Source: Bacillota bacterium
Lineage (GTDB): Bacteria > Bacillota > Clostridia > Oscillospirales > Acutalibacteraceae
DNA length: 36,774 nucleotides
Reading direction: 5' to 3'
Assembly: GCA_029005175.1 (NCBI GenBank)
Contig: JAQXFQ010000094.1
Span: 1-36,774 of the forward strand
The notes under the pieces were generated by a model. The model was not told where the DNA came from, did no database searches, and was given only the letters and a program-made list of their open reading frames with translations. The position numbers were made by a program, and so were the translations under genes. Positions 15,608-26,900 of this stretch are shown piece after piece. Each line of letters opens with the position of its first letter. Within the stretch, counting starts at the first letter, position 1.

Positions 15608-15763
15608 ATGTATAAAACCGAATTGATAGGATTCACAAAGGACGCTGCACAGCGCGCAAAGCTTATCGAGGATAAGGCAAATGAAATGGAAGCAAAAGGC
15701 TTCGAGCTTGTCTGTGTAACCTCCACACCCAACTGCGGTGCGATTCTGACATTTAAGAAATAA
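15608..15763 (+). CDS. 51-residue small protein of unknown function
   Basis: This frame encodes 51 residues: MYKTELIGFTKDAAQRAKL, then a helical Lys/Glu-rich centre and GFELVCVTSTPNCGAILTFKK. The alternating pattern suggests a small beta-alpha-beta fold, with one helix (about residues 12-30) between two strands. AAGGTGGTGA lies 8 nt before the ATG, an excellent ribosome site, and a perfect terminator hairpin follows at 15787-15830. A -10-like TATACT occurs near 15562-15567 without a good -35. I do not recognise the family; codon use and signals make it a real gene. Confidence 0.75.
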   Translation: MYKTELIGFTKDAAQRAKLIEDKANEMEAKGFELVCVTSTPNCGAILTFKK

Positions 15764-15786
15764 AAAATTAATTCAACAACAAAAAC

Positions 15787-15830
15787 AAACGACCTGCACA
15801 TTATGAAGGAATTTCATGTGCAGGTCGTTT
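15787..15830. terminator. Bidirectional terminator (copy A of a duplicated 3' end)
   Basis: A perfect 15-bp stem (15787-15801 with 15816-15830) has T-rich flanks on both strands. It can end the small plus-strand gene and the minus-strand TPR/relic transcript. Its sequence is duplicated at 17838-17878. Confidence 0.85.
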
Positions 15831-15882
15831 TCTTTAACCTATGGTTATATACTGAGCCTTCAGACAAATTATTGCTGATTTA
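15790..15882. repeat. Direct repeat, copy A (duplicated 3' flank of the surface protein gene)
   Basis: This is the same sequence as 17838-17933 apart from four substitutions and one 3-bp gap over about 95 bp. It includes the terminator hairpin and the DNA just beyond the giant gene's stop codon. The two copies lie 2.05 kb apart in the same orientation and bracket the TPR gene. Confidence 0.85.
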
Positions 15883-15988
15883 CAAAGCTACTTTCTGAAC
15901 TGTGACAGCTCTCAAATTTAACACCCGCAGCCTTTTCCGGATTGACCGTGATATTTGTAGGTACAACCGGCAGTTGTTGTTGTGTATG
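15869..15988 (-). pseudogene. Relic of a second giant surface-protein gene
   Basis: On the minus strand the frame ends NITVNPEKAAGVKFESCHSS, then ESSFVNQQ and stop. It matches NITVNLEKAAGVKFESYHSS in the giant protein (near residue 1205; plus-strand DNA 24463-24535) at DNA and protein level, with an extra T near 15954 shifting the frame. Directly after it comes copy A of the giant gene's 3' flank. So an internal gene segment is joined to a 3' end, as left by a large internal deletion of a paralogue. Confidence 0.75.
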
Positions 15989-15996
15989 CCATTGTG

Positions 15997-17727
15997 TTAT
16001 TCCTCATCTGAATCATCAATACTGCCGAACAGCTTGTCAAAAAGTACTTCAAGCTGGCTTTGCAAATCATCTGAATTACCTGTCAGCCTGTCTCTATGAT
16101 AATACAATCTCTGCAGGGTATCATTTGCGGAATAAGACAATTCTTTCTCTGCCTCAAGCATGGCAATAGCTTCATTAAATATAGCCAGTGCGCCGTCTTG
16201 GTCGTTAAGACCGGTAGCAAGCAAAATTCCCTTGTTGAGCATAACCATAGCAAGATCACCCAAATCATATAGCTTGCCGTCAGCATGCAGCCTTTTACTG
16301 ATTTCTATGCATTTGCCATAATCTGACAGTGCTTCGTCATATTGACTTATATCACCTAATGTATTGCCTCTGTTCATGTATGCTGAGGCAAGGTCGTTCT
16401 CATCATATAGCTTGCCGTCAGCATACAGCCTTTCCCTGATTTCTATGCATTTGCCATAATCCGACAGGGCTTCGGCGTACTTGCCTAAATCATCATATGT
16501 AACCCCTCTGTTCATGTATGCTGAGGCAAGGTCGTTCTCATCATATAGCTTGCCGTCAGCATGCAGCCTTTCCCTGATTTCTATACATTTGGCATAATCT
16601 GACAGGGCTTCGGCGTACTTGCCTGTACTCCAATTTGTACCGCCTCTGTTCATGTATGATAAGGCAAGGTCGTTCTCATCATATAGCTTTCCGTCAGCAT
16701 GCAGCTTTTCCCTGATTTCTATGCATTTGCCATAATCTGACAGTGATTCGGCGTACTTGCCTAAATCATCATATGTAACCCCTCTGTTCATGTATGCTGT
16801 GGCAACATAATTTTCATCATCAATTTTTCCCGAATCGAAATATTCTTCGCCCAGCTTAACCTGTTTATTTCTAAAATCAAGAGCGTTGCTGTAATCGCAC
16901 ATCGTCCAATAGCAATTTCCCGAAATATTTATAAAATCAAGCTGATTTTTGTACAAACCCACATTACCGCAATATTCGCTCCAGACCTCGCCCATCTTAG
17001 CTCGGCGGGAGAGAATGTGCGGTTCCATGCTGTTTTTTGTGCAGTTATTAATATTTGTACTTTCCTTATCATCACTGTAAACCCTGTTAAACAATTCATC
17101 AGGTATTTCATCAAGCACGGTGGGCAGGTAGGCGGCTATGTAGGTCAGTCCGTCGGGCAGGCTGTAGCTGCCTTGCTCGTTCTTGTACTCCTTGAGGTCG
17201 GCGGCGGTCAGCATGTCGGTGAAAATCTCGCCCAGCTCGTCCCGCTGCCTGGGAAACATTTTTTCGATATACTCGCGGTAGCGTTCACTCGCCGCACTCA
17301 CCAGCGCACCGCGGTTTCTGTCGCGGGTGGTCTTGAGCAGCGCGCCGAAGTCCTTGATAAAGGTCAGCTGCTTTATCGTGATGTGCTTCTCGCCCGAAAG
17401 CCACGCGATTTCCTTCATGGTGAGGCTCTCGCGGGCGGTGACTATCGCGTACAGCATGGTGACTGCCTCGCCGAACAATTTATCGCCGTAGTATTTTTTG
17501 ATTTCGTCCAGATAGCGCGAGAACAGCGCCTCGTCCTCCAGCTCTGGCAGGTCGGCAAAGAAAACGCGCCGCCAATATACTTTTTCGTTATCGGCGATTT
17601 TCAAGTGCCATTTCTGGGCTTTGCGAATCTTTATCTGTTGGATAAATCCGCACTCGGAATCTTCACACTGATATGTATCACCTACACAGATAAGTTTATT
17701 TTTCTTACAGGCAGGACAAGTCGACAT
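15997..17727 (-). CDS. Zinc-ribbon / TPR repeat protein with 46-residue near-identical repeats
   Basis: A 576-residue cytoplasmic protein. Residues 1-30 form a Cys-rich zinc ribbon (CPAC and two further Cys). Residues about 50-240 are helical, with ARESLTMKEIAWLSGE and ALLKTTRDRNRGALVSAASERYREY. This looks like the winged-helix/arm region that follows the NTPase in STAND proteins, but no P-loop is present; this is inferred from pattern only. Residues about 265-550 are TPR-like repeats, four of them 46-residue units beginning MNRG and nearly identical. The start is ATG 17727 (AGGAGG 7 nt upstream), not the longer frame. It probably acts as a scaffold; partners are unknown. Confidence 0.85.
   Translation of the reverse strand: MSTCPACKKNKLICVGDTYQCEDSECGFIQQIKIRKAQKWHLKIADNEKVYWRRVFFADLPELEDEALFSRYLDEIKKYYGDKLFGEAVTMLYAIVTARESLTMKEIAWLSGEKHITIKQLTFIKDFGALLKTTRDRNRGALVSAASERYREYIEKMFPRQRDELGEIFTDMLTAADLKEYKNEQGSYSLPDGLTYIAAYLPTVLDEIPDELFNRVYSDDKESTNINNCTKNSMEPHILSRRAKMGEVWSEYCGNVGLYKNQLDFINISGNCYWTMCDYSNALDFRNKQVKLGEEYFDSGKIDDENYVATAYMNRGVTYDDLGKYAESLSDYGKCIEIREKLHADGKLYDENDLALSYMNRGGTNWSTGKYAEALSDYAKCIEIRERLHADGKLYDENDLASAYMNRGVTYDDLGKYAEALSDYGKCIEIRERLYADGKLYDENDLASAYMNRGNTLGDISQYDEALSDYGKCIEISKRLHADGKLYDLGDLAMVMLNKGILLATGLNDQDGALAIFNEAIAMLEAEKELSYSANDTLQRLYYHRDRLTGNSDDLQSQLEVLFDKLFGSIDDSDEE
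16242..16793 (-). repeat. 138-bp tandem repeats inside the TPR gene
   Basis: Four units with a period of exactly 138 bp (46 codons) are anchored by GTTCATGTA at 16372, 16510, 16648 and 16786. Units differ by few bases, so they are recently expanded or homogenised and prone to copy-number change. Confidence 0.85.
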
Positions 17728-17837
17728 GAAATAACCTCCTAATATCGATTTATGCAATTATATGAAATTATTATACCATAAATATGTAAAAAACAACAAC
17801 AAAATGTATATTTTGCTCAAAAAATTTTAAAAACAAG

Positions 17838-17878
17838 CGACCTGCACATTATGAAAGAATTTCATAATGTGCAGGTCG
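17838..17878 (-). terminator. Terminator of the giant surface protein gene (copy B)
   Basis: A 19-bp perfect stem beginning CGACCTGCACATTATGAAA closes on a 3-nt loop. On the minus strand it is followed by GCTTGTTTTTAAAATTTTTT. Confidence 0.85.
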
Positions 17879-17933
17879 TTTTCTTTAACCTATGGTTATA
17901 TACTGAGTCTTCAGATAATTTATTGCTGATTTA
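17838..17933. repeat. Direct repeat, copy B
   Basis: Partner of 15790-15882. It lies between the giant gene's stop codon (17947) and the TPR gene start. Its left-to-right end runs into GCTGATTTATTCAG (17925-17938), the inverted core of the dispersed repeat seen at 5768 and 35930. Confidence 0.85.
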
Positions 17934-17946
17934 TTCAGTATTTTCA

Positions 17947-20900
17947 TTAACACTCTTTATTTTCTCTGCGCTTCCTCAGCGTTGCCATGACAACAACGCC
18001 GCCTGCCAGAATGGAAACTATCAGCAGGCTTACCGCAATCTGAACGCCTAACGCGCTCTCGCCTGTTCCGGGAGAAACAATCTCTCCCTCACCGTTGAGC
18101 CAAATCGCATACAGTGTCACATCGCTCATGGGCATAGTGAATACATCATTCTCACTATATCCTGTGCCTGTGCCGTTTGCTTTAGTGTTCCATTCCTTAA
18201 AGGTACAGTCGGTTTTCGTGAGGTTGCCCTTGCCGAATACTGTCACGCTTTCACCGCCAAGATAATTTGTGTTATCCTGCGGAACAGAACCGCCGGTTGC
18301 GCCGTTTCCGTCATATTTTACGGTGTAATAGACGTCATCGGAGGGTTCGGTTTTCCAGATTGCGTACAATGTAACATCCTCAATCATCGTAATTTGTGCG
18401 TCAGGAGAATAAGCAGTGCCGTTTCCGTTGAACTGTGTATTCCATTCTTTAAATACAAAGCCGTCCTTTACAAGGTCATTACTATCCTTGACTGTCGCAA
18501 TTTCGTTGTAGGAATATTCATTGTCATCTGTGGGCACCGTACCGCCGGTTGCACCGTTTGCATCATAGGTTACGGTGTATTTTACTTTCTCCCACTGAGC
18601 TTCGAGTGTAATGCTCTCAGACAATGCCGTGACAGTATCGCCGCCTGAGAAGGTCTGACCGAGATTTGCCGGATCGGCAAATCTTGCTATTAAATTATCG
18701 ATAAGGCTTGATCCTGTAATGTCAGGTGCAGCTACCTTCCAGTTTACGAACCTATAGCCCGGGCGAACGTAATTTGTCCAGCCCTCATTTTCATGAACCG
18801 TATAGTCATTTCCGATAATTACCTGCTCAGTGCGCGTGATATTCAGCGAAGAATCGGTAATATCATCGCCTGTAACGCCGCTGATATAGGTTACTGTTAC
18901 ATTGTCGGGGGTAGGAGGTGTGAGCTTTTCCCATACACCCTTGAGAACTACGTTCTCGGTGATTGTAAACGAAGCGTTGCTTGTGCCGCCTGCGTAATAA
19001 GTGCCGCTTTCGTTGTAATCCCAGCCTGTGAATTCGTATTCGCTTGTGTCATAGCCTGTCGGAACAGAATCCACATTCACGGTATCGCCGTGATTGTAGG
19101 TTGCTGCGGCAGGTGGTGTATAGCTCAAGTCACCCGGCATATCACCCTCCATAACGTAAATCACGGTGTATGTCTTAGTTTCAAGCACTGCTCTATACTT
19201 AACGGTTTCTGCCGGCATCGGATAATTGTTTCTTGTGCCGATTTCCACATTGTCAGCATCTCTCTGTGCTGTATTAACAAGCGTCCATTCGCCGTTCCAT
19301 ATCTTGCCATCGCCTATTGTCGGGGTTACGCCGCTGCCGACGCTTACAAGGTCTTTATATCCATAGGCGTGTGTGGTGATAAGAGTTGTGCCGTCTGCTT
19401 CGTAATACTCCACATTAAAGCTCGCCTTCTTCCACTGAGCATAAAGCACAGTGTCCTGCGTAAAGGTGTATTCAGCGCCTATTGTGTAAGCCGTGCCGTT
19501 TGCATCCTTCCAGCCGTCGAAGGTGTAGCCTGTCTTTTCAAGGCTGCCCACATTTCCCTTAATATTCTCGACAACCTTATCGTAATCGGTTACGGAAGCA
19601 GGCACAGTGCCCGATGTGGCGCCGTTTGCATCATAAGTCAATGTAACCTTGTCTTTTTCGGTGAATACGCCGGTAATCAGCACATTCTCTGCGGGCATGG
19701 TGAAGCTTGTGCCTGAAACATCGACCTGATTGCATTTCCAGCCTATGAAGTTGTAGCCTGTAATATTTGGAACGTCTGCTACTGTTACAGCATCATTGTA
19801 CTTATACGACTTTGTTTCGGGAACTTGGTAACTGCTCGGTGCATTTGACACCTGATATGTCACGGTGTAGTAGAGATCGTTGTATTCTGCCTGGAATTCG
19901 ACATCACCTGCGGGCATCTTATATGTGCCGCTGCCTGTGATGGTTGTTCCGTCAGCATCCTTATCCATTCCGCCCTTAAACTTCCAGCCCACGATTTCCT
20001 TGCCTGTAACACTTGGAATATCGTCCTTCGGGCGCACCGTGAAATCTGTGCCGTAGTTGTGGGTTTGCGCAAGGTCAGTAAGTTCATCGCCGTTTACATC
20101 ATAATATCTCACATGATATTCATTGGGAATCCACTTTGCGTAAATTTTGGTGTCTTGCATAAAGGTATGGGTGGTATCCACCGCATATACTGTGCTGTCG
20201 CCGTCCGGGCTTGCGTTCCAGCCGTCAAATGTGTAACCGGTTCTGAGCAGATCGCCCTGACCTTTAATTATCTCGACAACCTTGGTGTACTGCGATACAG
20301 AATCGGGTGCTGTGCCGCTTGTTGCGCCGTTAGCATCGTAAATCAGAGTTACCTTGCCGTTCTCGGTGAAAGATCCTCTTATAATTACATCCTTGTCGGG
20401 CATGGTGAAGCTGCCGCTCGCGTCAATAGTAACATCAGTGCTGCTCCAGCCGCTGAAGGTGTACTTATCTCTATCATATCCTGTGGGTTCAACCGCAACA
20501 GCTACTGTTTCACCGAAAGATTTTTCTTCATCGCCCGGCTTGGTGTAACTGATGTCGCTCGGAATTGTTATCTCATACTTCACCCAATGCTTGTTTAATG
20601 TCCATGTCGCAACTGCCGTGGCGGTCTTGCTGTCGTTATCAAAGGAAGCAAACGGAACATTCGCCCCTGCATTTAACCTATCGTCAACGCCGTTTACCTG
20701 CCAGCCTGCAAAGGTATAGCCTGTGTCGGCAGGTATCTGTGAACTGAGCGCATGCCCCTCCCTGATGTAGGTGTACAGCAAATTTTCCTCGTCTTCCGGA
20801 ATAACTGCGCTGCCATGTCCTGCGCCGGTCTGATAATCGAGCGTGTAGCTGTTTTCTGTCCAGATTGCGTACAGAGTAATGTCTGCCGCAGTCTTGGTTA

Positions 20901-23900
20901 TTTCAGCCTTGGCGGCGTAACTGTCACCGTCGCCGCCTGCCTTGGTGTTCCATTCCTTGAATGTATAACCTGTGCGCTTGGGAACGCTCTCGCTCAGGGT
21001 GAGCTTTCCGCCCACCTCGGTGTATTTCCAGCTCACGCTCAGCGGGTCGGGCATGTCGTTTACCGTGTCTGTCGTATTCTTATCATACGTCAGCGTGTAG
21101 CTGTTTTCATTCCAGACTGCGTACAGATTAACTGCTTTCTCAGTCGCACCGTCGGCAGTTGTGAGATTATCCGCAATAACCCTTACATTGTCGCCGGCAT
21201 TGCATGCGACAGAGGTGTCGTCCGCCTTTTTCAGGCTCCAGCCCGCAAAGGTATATCCCGTCTTTTTGAGGGGATTGGCCTCGGGATTATCGAGAACTAC
21301 AGCTTCCTGATTCAGATAATAGCTTTGACCGTCAATCGGCACGCTGCCGCTTTCCTTGTCATCGGCGTGGTAGACCACTCTATAGCTTGCTTCTTCCTCC
21401 CACACTGCATACAAATGAATATCGCCGCTGCTGAAAGTAATGGTGTCGCCCTCGTTGTATTCTACATCTTCGGCGCTGTTTTTGCCGCTCATGGTGGACC
21501 AGCCAAGGAAGCTGTTGTGCTCCTTAATCATCTCGCCTTTGCCCAAAACCGTCGCGGATTCGCCGCTGTAATATACCGTTTCATCCGATGGAACTGTGCC
21601 CGAGCTGCCGCTTCCGTGGTAATAAATACGGTAGCCGCTCTGATAATAGACCTCGATAAACACTGTGGAATTCAGCACAACAGCCTGTGACAAATCGTAG
21701 CTGTTGCCGGTTTTGGTGTATTCAATGTCGTGAGCCTGACCGTTTTCGTCGTAATACATCGCCTTGAAATCGCTTATAATGCAGTTTTCAGGCGGCGTCA
21801 CGCTTGCGGTCAGCTTTGTACCGCTCGCAGCCTCCGTTGTTATCTGTCCCTCAGTTGTCAGGTCGACATAGTCGGCTGTTGAGCCGTCAACAAGGAACGG
21901 TTCGGGGATGTTGCTGTGTGTGCCGGACACATGAACCCTGCCCTCGGTGCTGAGCACATAGCTGCCCGATTCATCCTCTTTGTAATGTGCAATATTTATC
22001 TGCGAATAAGCTGTATCGGTTATGCTTCTGTACTGTATCTGCACATAAGCGTCATTGTACAGCTCGCCGAAATCAATATCCGCAGTGCCGTCAGCGTTAA
22101 CAGTGATCTTGCTGCTGTCCAGTACTGTCATGTTTGTTCTGCTCGAACCTGTCAGAATATAGGCAAATTCATAGCCGTCCAGAGGTGTTGCTTTCAATAT
22201 TAAATCTGTACCGCTGTCAAATTTAAAGGCCTTCATATATTCAGTTGAGGCAACGGCCTCGACGTCGTTTAAGTCAACAGAACCCTTAGGCTCGGCGGCG
22301 GTATTATTTGTACCGATTTCGAGTGTAGGCTTGCTGAAATAGAAGTTCAACGACCAGTTGCCCGTAGCCATATTTATAGTACTGCTTTTAGAACCATCTA
22401 AGTGATAAGTATTGTCGCTGCTGCGGGCGAAAATCTTTTCTTCAGAAGTACCCTTTGACTGATTGATAAGAACGACCTTTTCCAGACGATAGCCGGTATT
22501 CGGTGTTGCAACAGGGTCAACATACGTATTTTCGACAACAGAGAACATCTCACTGCCGCTGCCTTTGTAAGGCAGGTTGAAATAGTAAACATTCGCATTC
22601 TCTTCACTCGGTTCCAGATTAGCGAATGCTTCATTCTCGTAAAGCCGCGGTGCATAGTCAAATGCTTCCGAGCCGGGCGGATTAAAGCTGATTTTAACCT
22701 GATTATCGGCAGAGAACTTATAGCCGTCGTCAGATTCCTCATATACGTTTACTGTCAGCAGACCTCTGTTTTTCTCTACAGGCGGAATCTCTGTAACCTC
22801 ACTGTCCCTTTTGACTATATCCTCATAAATTATTTTCATATACCTCATATCGGCCACACCGAGTTCATCGAGGTTCTCAAAGGTATAGCTCTCACCCCAG
22901 GTCAATTCGGGCAGGGACTCATACTGTTTCATCGTGCTCCGGCTTGCGCCGTACCATATTTCCTGCACTCTGTGATCTGCATCCGGTTCAATGACTACTT
23001 TATAATCTACAGTTCCATCGAGCAAACCAACGGTAATATTATCGGTTGATGAACTGTAATTGTTATCATCCACCGTACCCTCAAGCTTTCCCTCAGCAGA
23101 CTCTCCGCTGCTCACACGCTCCTGAATCATGGGATTTGTCTCCGGCCATGCCGAATAAAAGGTCACTGTTGCCCTTTTGCAGCCTCTGCTGACAGGTATA
23201 TTACCGGGAGCAACACATTCCTGTATTAAATCAACATAATCGGCTTTATAGTAAATATCCACCCGATAGCCTTCACCCGTAAGCTGCTCTGTAACCCCGG
23301 GCAGGCTGTAGCTGAGCTTGCCGTCAACGCTCGGAGCCAAATCGGAGCGGTACTTAGTTTCAACCGGCTCACCATCCTTGCGAAGCTCTATACGGTCAAG
23401 GGTATAGCCGTAGTTTCTCGGCTCGGATACGGTCAGTGAAACCGAAGAAGCCTTGGCGACCATAAACTCGTCTGTCGGAGCATAGTATGATTTGTTAGCA
23501 CATGCCGTATGCTCATCGGTGTAGCTCCTGTTATTTATATACAGCGGACCGTCGGGAAGTGATGTATCCGGGTTTGACGCGGTAAACAGGCACGAAGCTA
23601 CATTATACGAAGCAGCTTCATTCAGGTCTCTGTGCTGATAGACCACAATATCCGCGCCGGGACGGTAGGTGTTTACTATCGTGATTTTCTTATCGCCGGT
23701 AAAATCACTTGCTCTTAACACATAGCTTTTGCTCCTGCTGCTGCTGCTCGTGCTTGATAAATCCCTGTATTCATCTTCATCATGGTATCTGATTTCACAG
23801 GATTCCAGTATATAGCCGCTGCCCGCAACCGCCCGCACACTGCCTGACGAATTAGTCATGATCTTATACTCTGTATTTGCTGCATTAGAAGTTATCGGCG

Positions 23901-26900
23901 AACTCGGCCATGTGTCATTTGTCACGTCGTAAACAGGATTCGGATAGCTGTTATTTCCCATACTCAGCTCTGTGTAGCAGGTATCGGGCAGGGGACTGCC
24001 GTCTGTAGTTACGTTTATTATGGTTATGCTGCCCGACAAATCGGCGCTGAAGTAAACCTCAACCACCATAACATCGCTCAGCTTGGTCTTCTGAGGTATG
24101 CTGTAGTGTACAGTGCCGTCATCATCCTTAGCGGTTTCGGTCACTTTGATGAGGGTTTGAGGGTCGTTTTCAAAATACGCCTTTACATCGGAAACAACCT
24201 CGCCCTCTGTGGGCTTGGCGGTAAGCGACAGGGTCGTATCCTGGAGCACGTAATAATCATACGAGCTGCGGTTGTAGTTTGCGGTTATCTTGCCGGACAT
24301 AGGACCCGCCGACTCGGGGGTATCGCTGTCTGTATTCGCGCGCCCCTGTGCAAACGGTGTTACCGAAGCATACGCAGGGTTTGCCGATACGCGCTCACCG
24401 TACAGTTCAGCTATACAGCTGCTTTGGCCTTTATTGGGTACAAAGCCGTTTTCCGAACTGTGATAGCTCTCAAATTTAACACCCGCAGCCTTTTCCAGAT
24501 TTACCGTGATATTGTAAGTATAACCGGCAGTTATTGTACTGCCCAAGTTGAAATCAGCCTGATATAAATACTGGGCATCGTTTGTTGCAAACTTGGCGTT
24601 TGAAAAGCTATAGGTCATCGCCGTCTTTGTGCTGTCGTTTTTTATTTCTTCTGCTTCTACACTTGCGATTACATATCCTCTGGGGAACGATATAGTACCC
24701 GTTATATTGCTTTTTTCCAGCACATCAACTGTTCGCTGGGCAGGGGATTTGGTAAGCGTATATGAGCCGACGTTGTACTTGTTTTCCACGATTACGGGGT
24801 AAGACTTTGTGCCGTAAGCAGTCGATTTATTGTTATATGTGATATACGTTCCCTCTACATCGGGGATTTTGTCGGTAGAAAATTCGGTGTCGTCATTTCT
24901 TGCCCGGAAGGTTACATTGACGGTCGCCGTCTTGGCCAGATACACTCTGATAAGCACACTGCTGCCCGGCATCGTAAAGGTACACCTGGAGTAGTCGCGC
25001 ACCTCCTGGAAGCCGCCTGCCTCTGCCAAAATATTCGGCGTTACAGGCGAGGTTTCGCCGCTCGGGCTGCCGCTGCTGTCCATCTGAAACGCATATACGT
25101 TTGCCAGCACATAGCCGGAATCAGCCGGCAGGTCAACGGCTATATCCAGCTTGGTATTGCCTATGGTAGACACCGTTTTGTCGGTTGTAACGGTGAAGCT
25201 GTCCAGCCATGCCTTACTGCCGTCAATCTCCTGGAAAGCGCCATCCGAGGTGATCGCCCCCGAACCGGTCACTGTTACGCTCGCATCGGTGGTATTGGAA
25301 ACGAGATTTCCGTTGTCGTCGGTGCAGAGCACCTCTACCTTGATTTTATCCGCAACGGCGTATTCCACCTCAAGGCGAAGCTCACAATCAGCGGGGACAA
25401 GCTCATCAGATGTGTAGGAGGCGGATGTATAACTCACGCCGGAGGCCGTCAGGGGAAACTCGGTTTCAGAGCCGCCCTGAAGCTTATACGCCTTTACCGA
25501 TTTTATTATTCTTTGTGCGTCGGGTTTTACACTTATCTTCAGCTTGGTTCCCGTAGACACGCCCAGGGTATTTTCCTGATTGTTCGACAGCAAGGCGAAT
25601 GCCGCCGTGTTCCATATGCTGCCCTGGCTGGCGTCTGTCGTGCTGCCCACCACGTCAGAGAAGGGGGCGAGCTGGGTGTTTTCGCTGCTGCTGTCGTCGC
25701 GGGATAGCGTAACCGTACCCAATGCGGTTTTATTGTCCGGCACAACCGCGCCGCCGGTTTTTTGCACTACAGTCATCGGATTAGTATGGGCGTAATAGAT
25801 GACAAACTTAAATGCGTAATTACCATTAAAAATAACAGTATTGACATAATCGCTCATATTATATGTGCTGTTCTCACATGATGCAAAGCAGGAAAAACTG
25901 TTATATGTGATGTTATCAAAAAAATTCCCATAGCTGTAACTATTGGTTCCCCATTTAAAACCCGCCATAGTATATCCTTCGGGCATGTTTAATTTAAACG
26001 AGACATTGGTTGTGCTTTTTCTTGTCTTGAACTGATAATGATTCTCATCTGAGGATAACGCCGTCAATGTATTTACATGATTGCCCGCGGCATCGGTAAA
26101 TGCATATATCTCATCGCCGAAATCATACGGAGTGGCGGTGAATTGCGCACTGAACTCACTTCCCGCAGGGTGCTGAGTGCCGTCGTCGTCAACAACATAC
26201 TGCTCCACAAGTATCGGTGCATATCCGTCATTATAACTCAATTCGATGAGGATATTTTTATCGGGCATGGTGAAACCCTGATAGTTATAATATATCAGAC
26301 CGTCACGGGCTTTTGTCAAAGTAGGTTCGGGCAAAAGCCCGTCAAGCTTCTGCACTTTTTCGCCGTTTTCATCAAGCTCCCATATTTCCATGGATTTAAG
26401 GGTTGTCCACGGCGAACCGGTAGTTGGGTATGCATAAAGAGAATATGATATAATTGAACCGACAACACATTTTCCAAGGTCAACCGTATCACTTGAATAC
26501 GTACGATTATTATAAGAGGTGCTTTTAGGATTGCCATCCCCATCAAGCGGATACATGGAAAAATTATTATAAAGTCTGGTTCCGTCATTCGCCGGATATT
26601 CCTTAAAATAAAGCTTATATGCAGAATTTTGCTCAAAGATGCAGGTTATGCGGATATTCTCGTCAATCGGCTTGGTTGTAATATAGCAGCCCATGCCGTA
26701 GGAGGAGCGGTCGTATCCGTAGCGCAGTCCTAATTCCTCCGAATCGGTAATATCCTCCAATACATTTCCGCTCTCATCTATTTTTTCCACCTTGATATAG
26801 CTTATTGTATATGCTGCCGCGTCACTGTTTGTAATATTACCCTGTAATCTATAAATATAACGTGCATTTGTTGAATATGCCTGCGCTCCTACAGGATAGG

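Noticed and set aside
16242-16793. Regular 138-bp repeats considered as a CRISPR-like array
   Set aside because: The repeats are contiguous and coding (46-residue TPR units) without unique spacers.
17017-17742. 241-residue plus-strand ORF opposite the TPR gene
   Set aside because: Shadow frame; the minus-strand frame has a strong ribosome site, a zinc ribbon and repeats.
18793-19716. Long plus-strand ORFs inside the giant gene (also 20059-20598 and 20752-21690)
   Set aside because: They are antisense shadows of the 10-kb minus-strand frame, with Cys/Ile/Val-rich nonsense composition and no ribosome sites.
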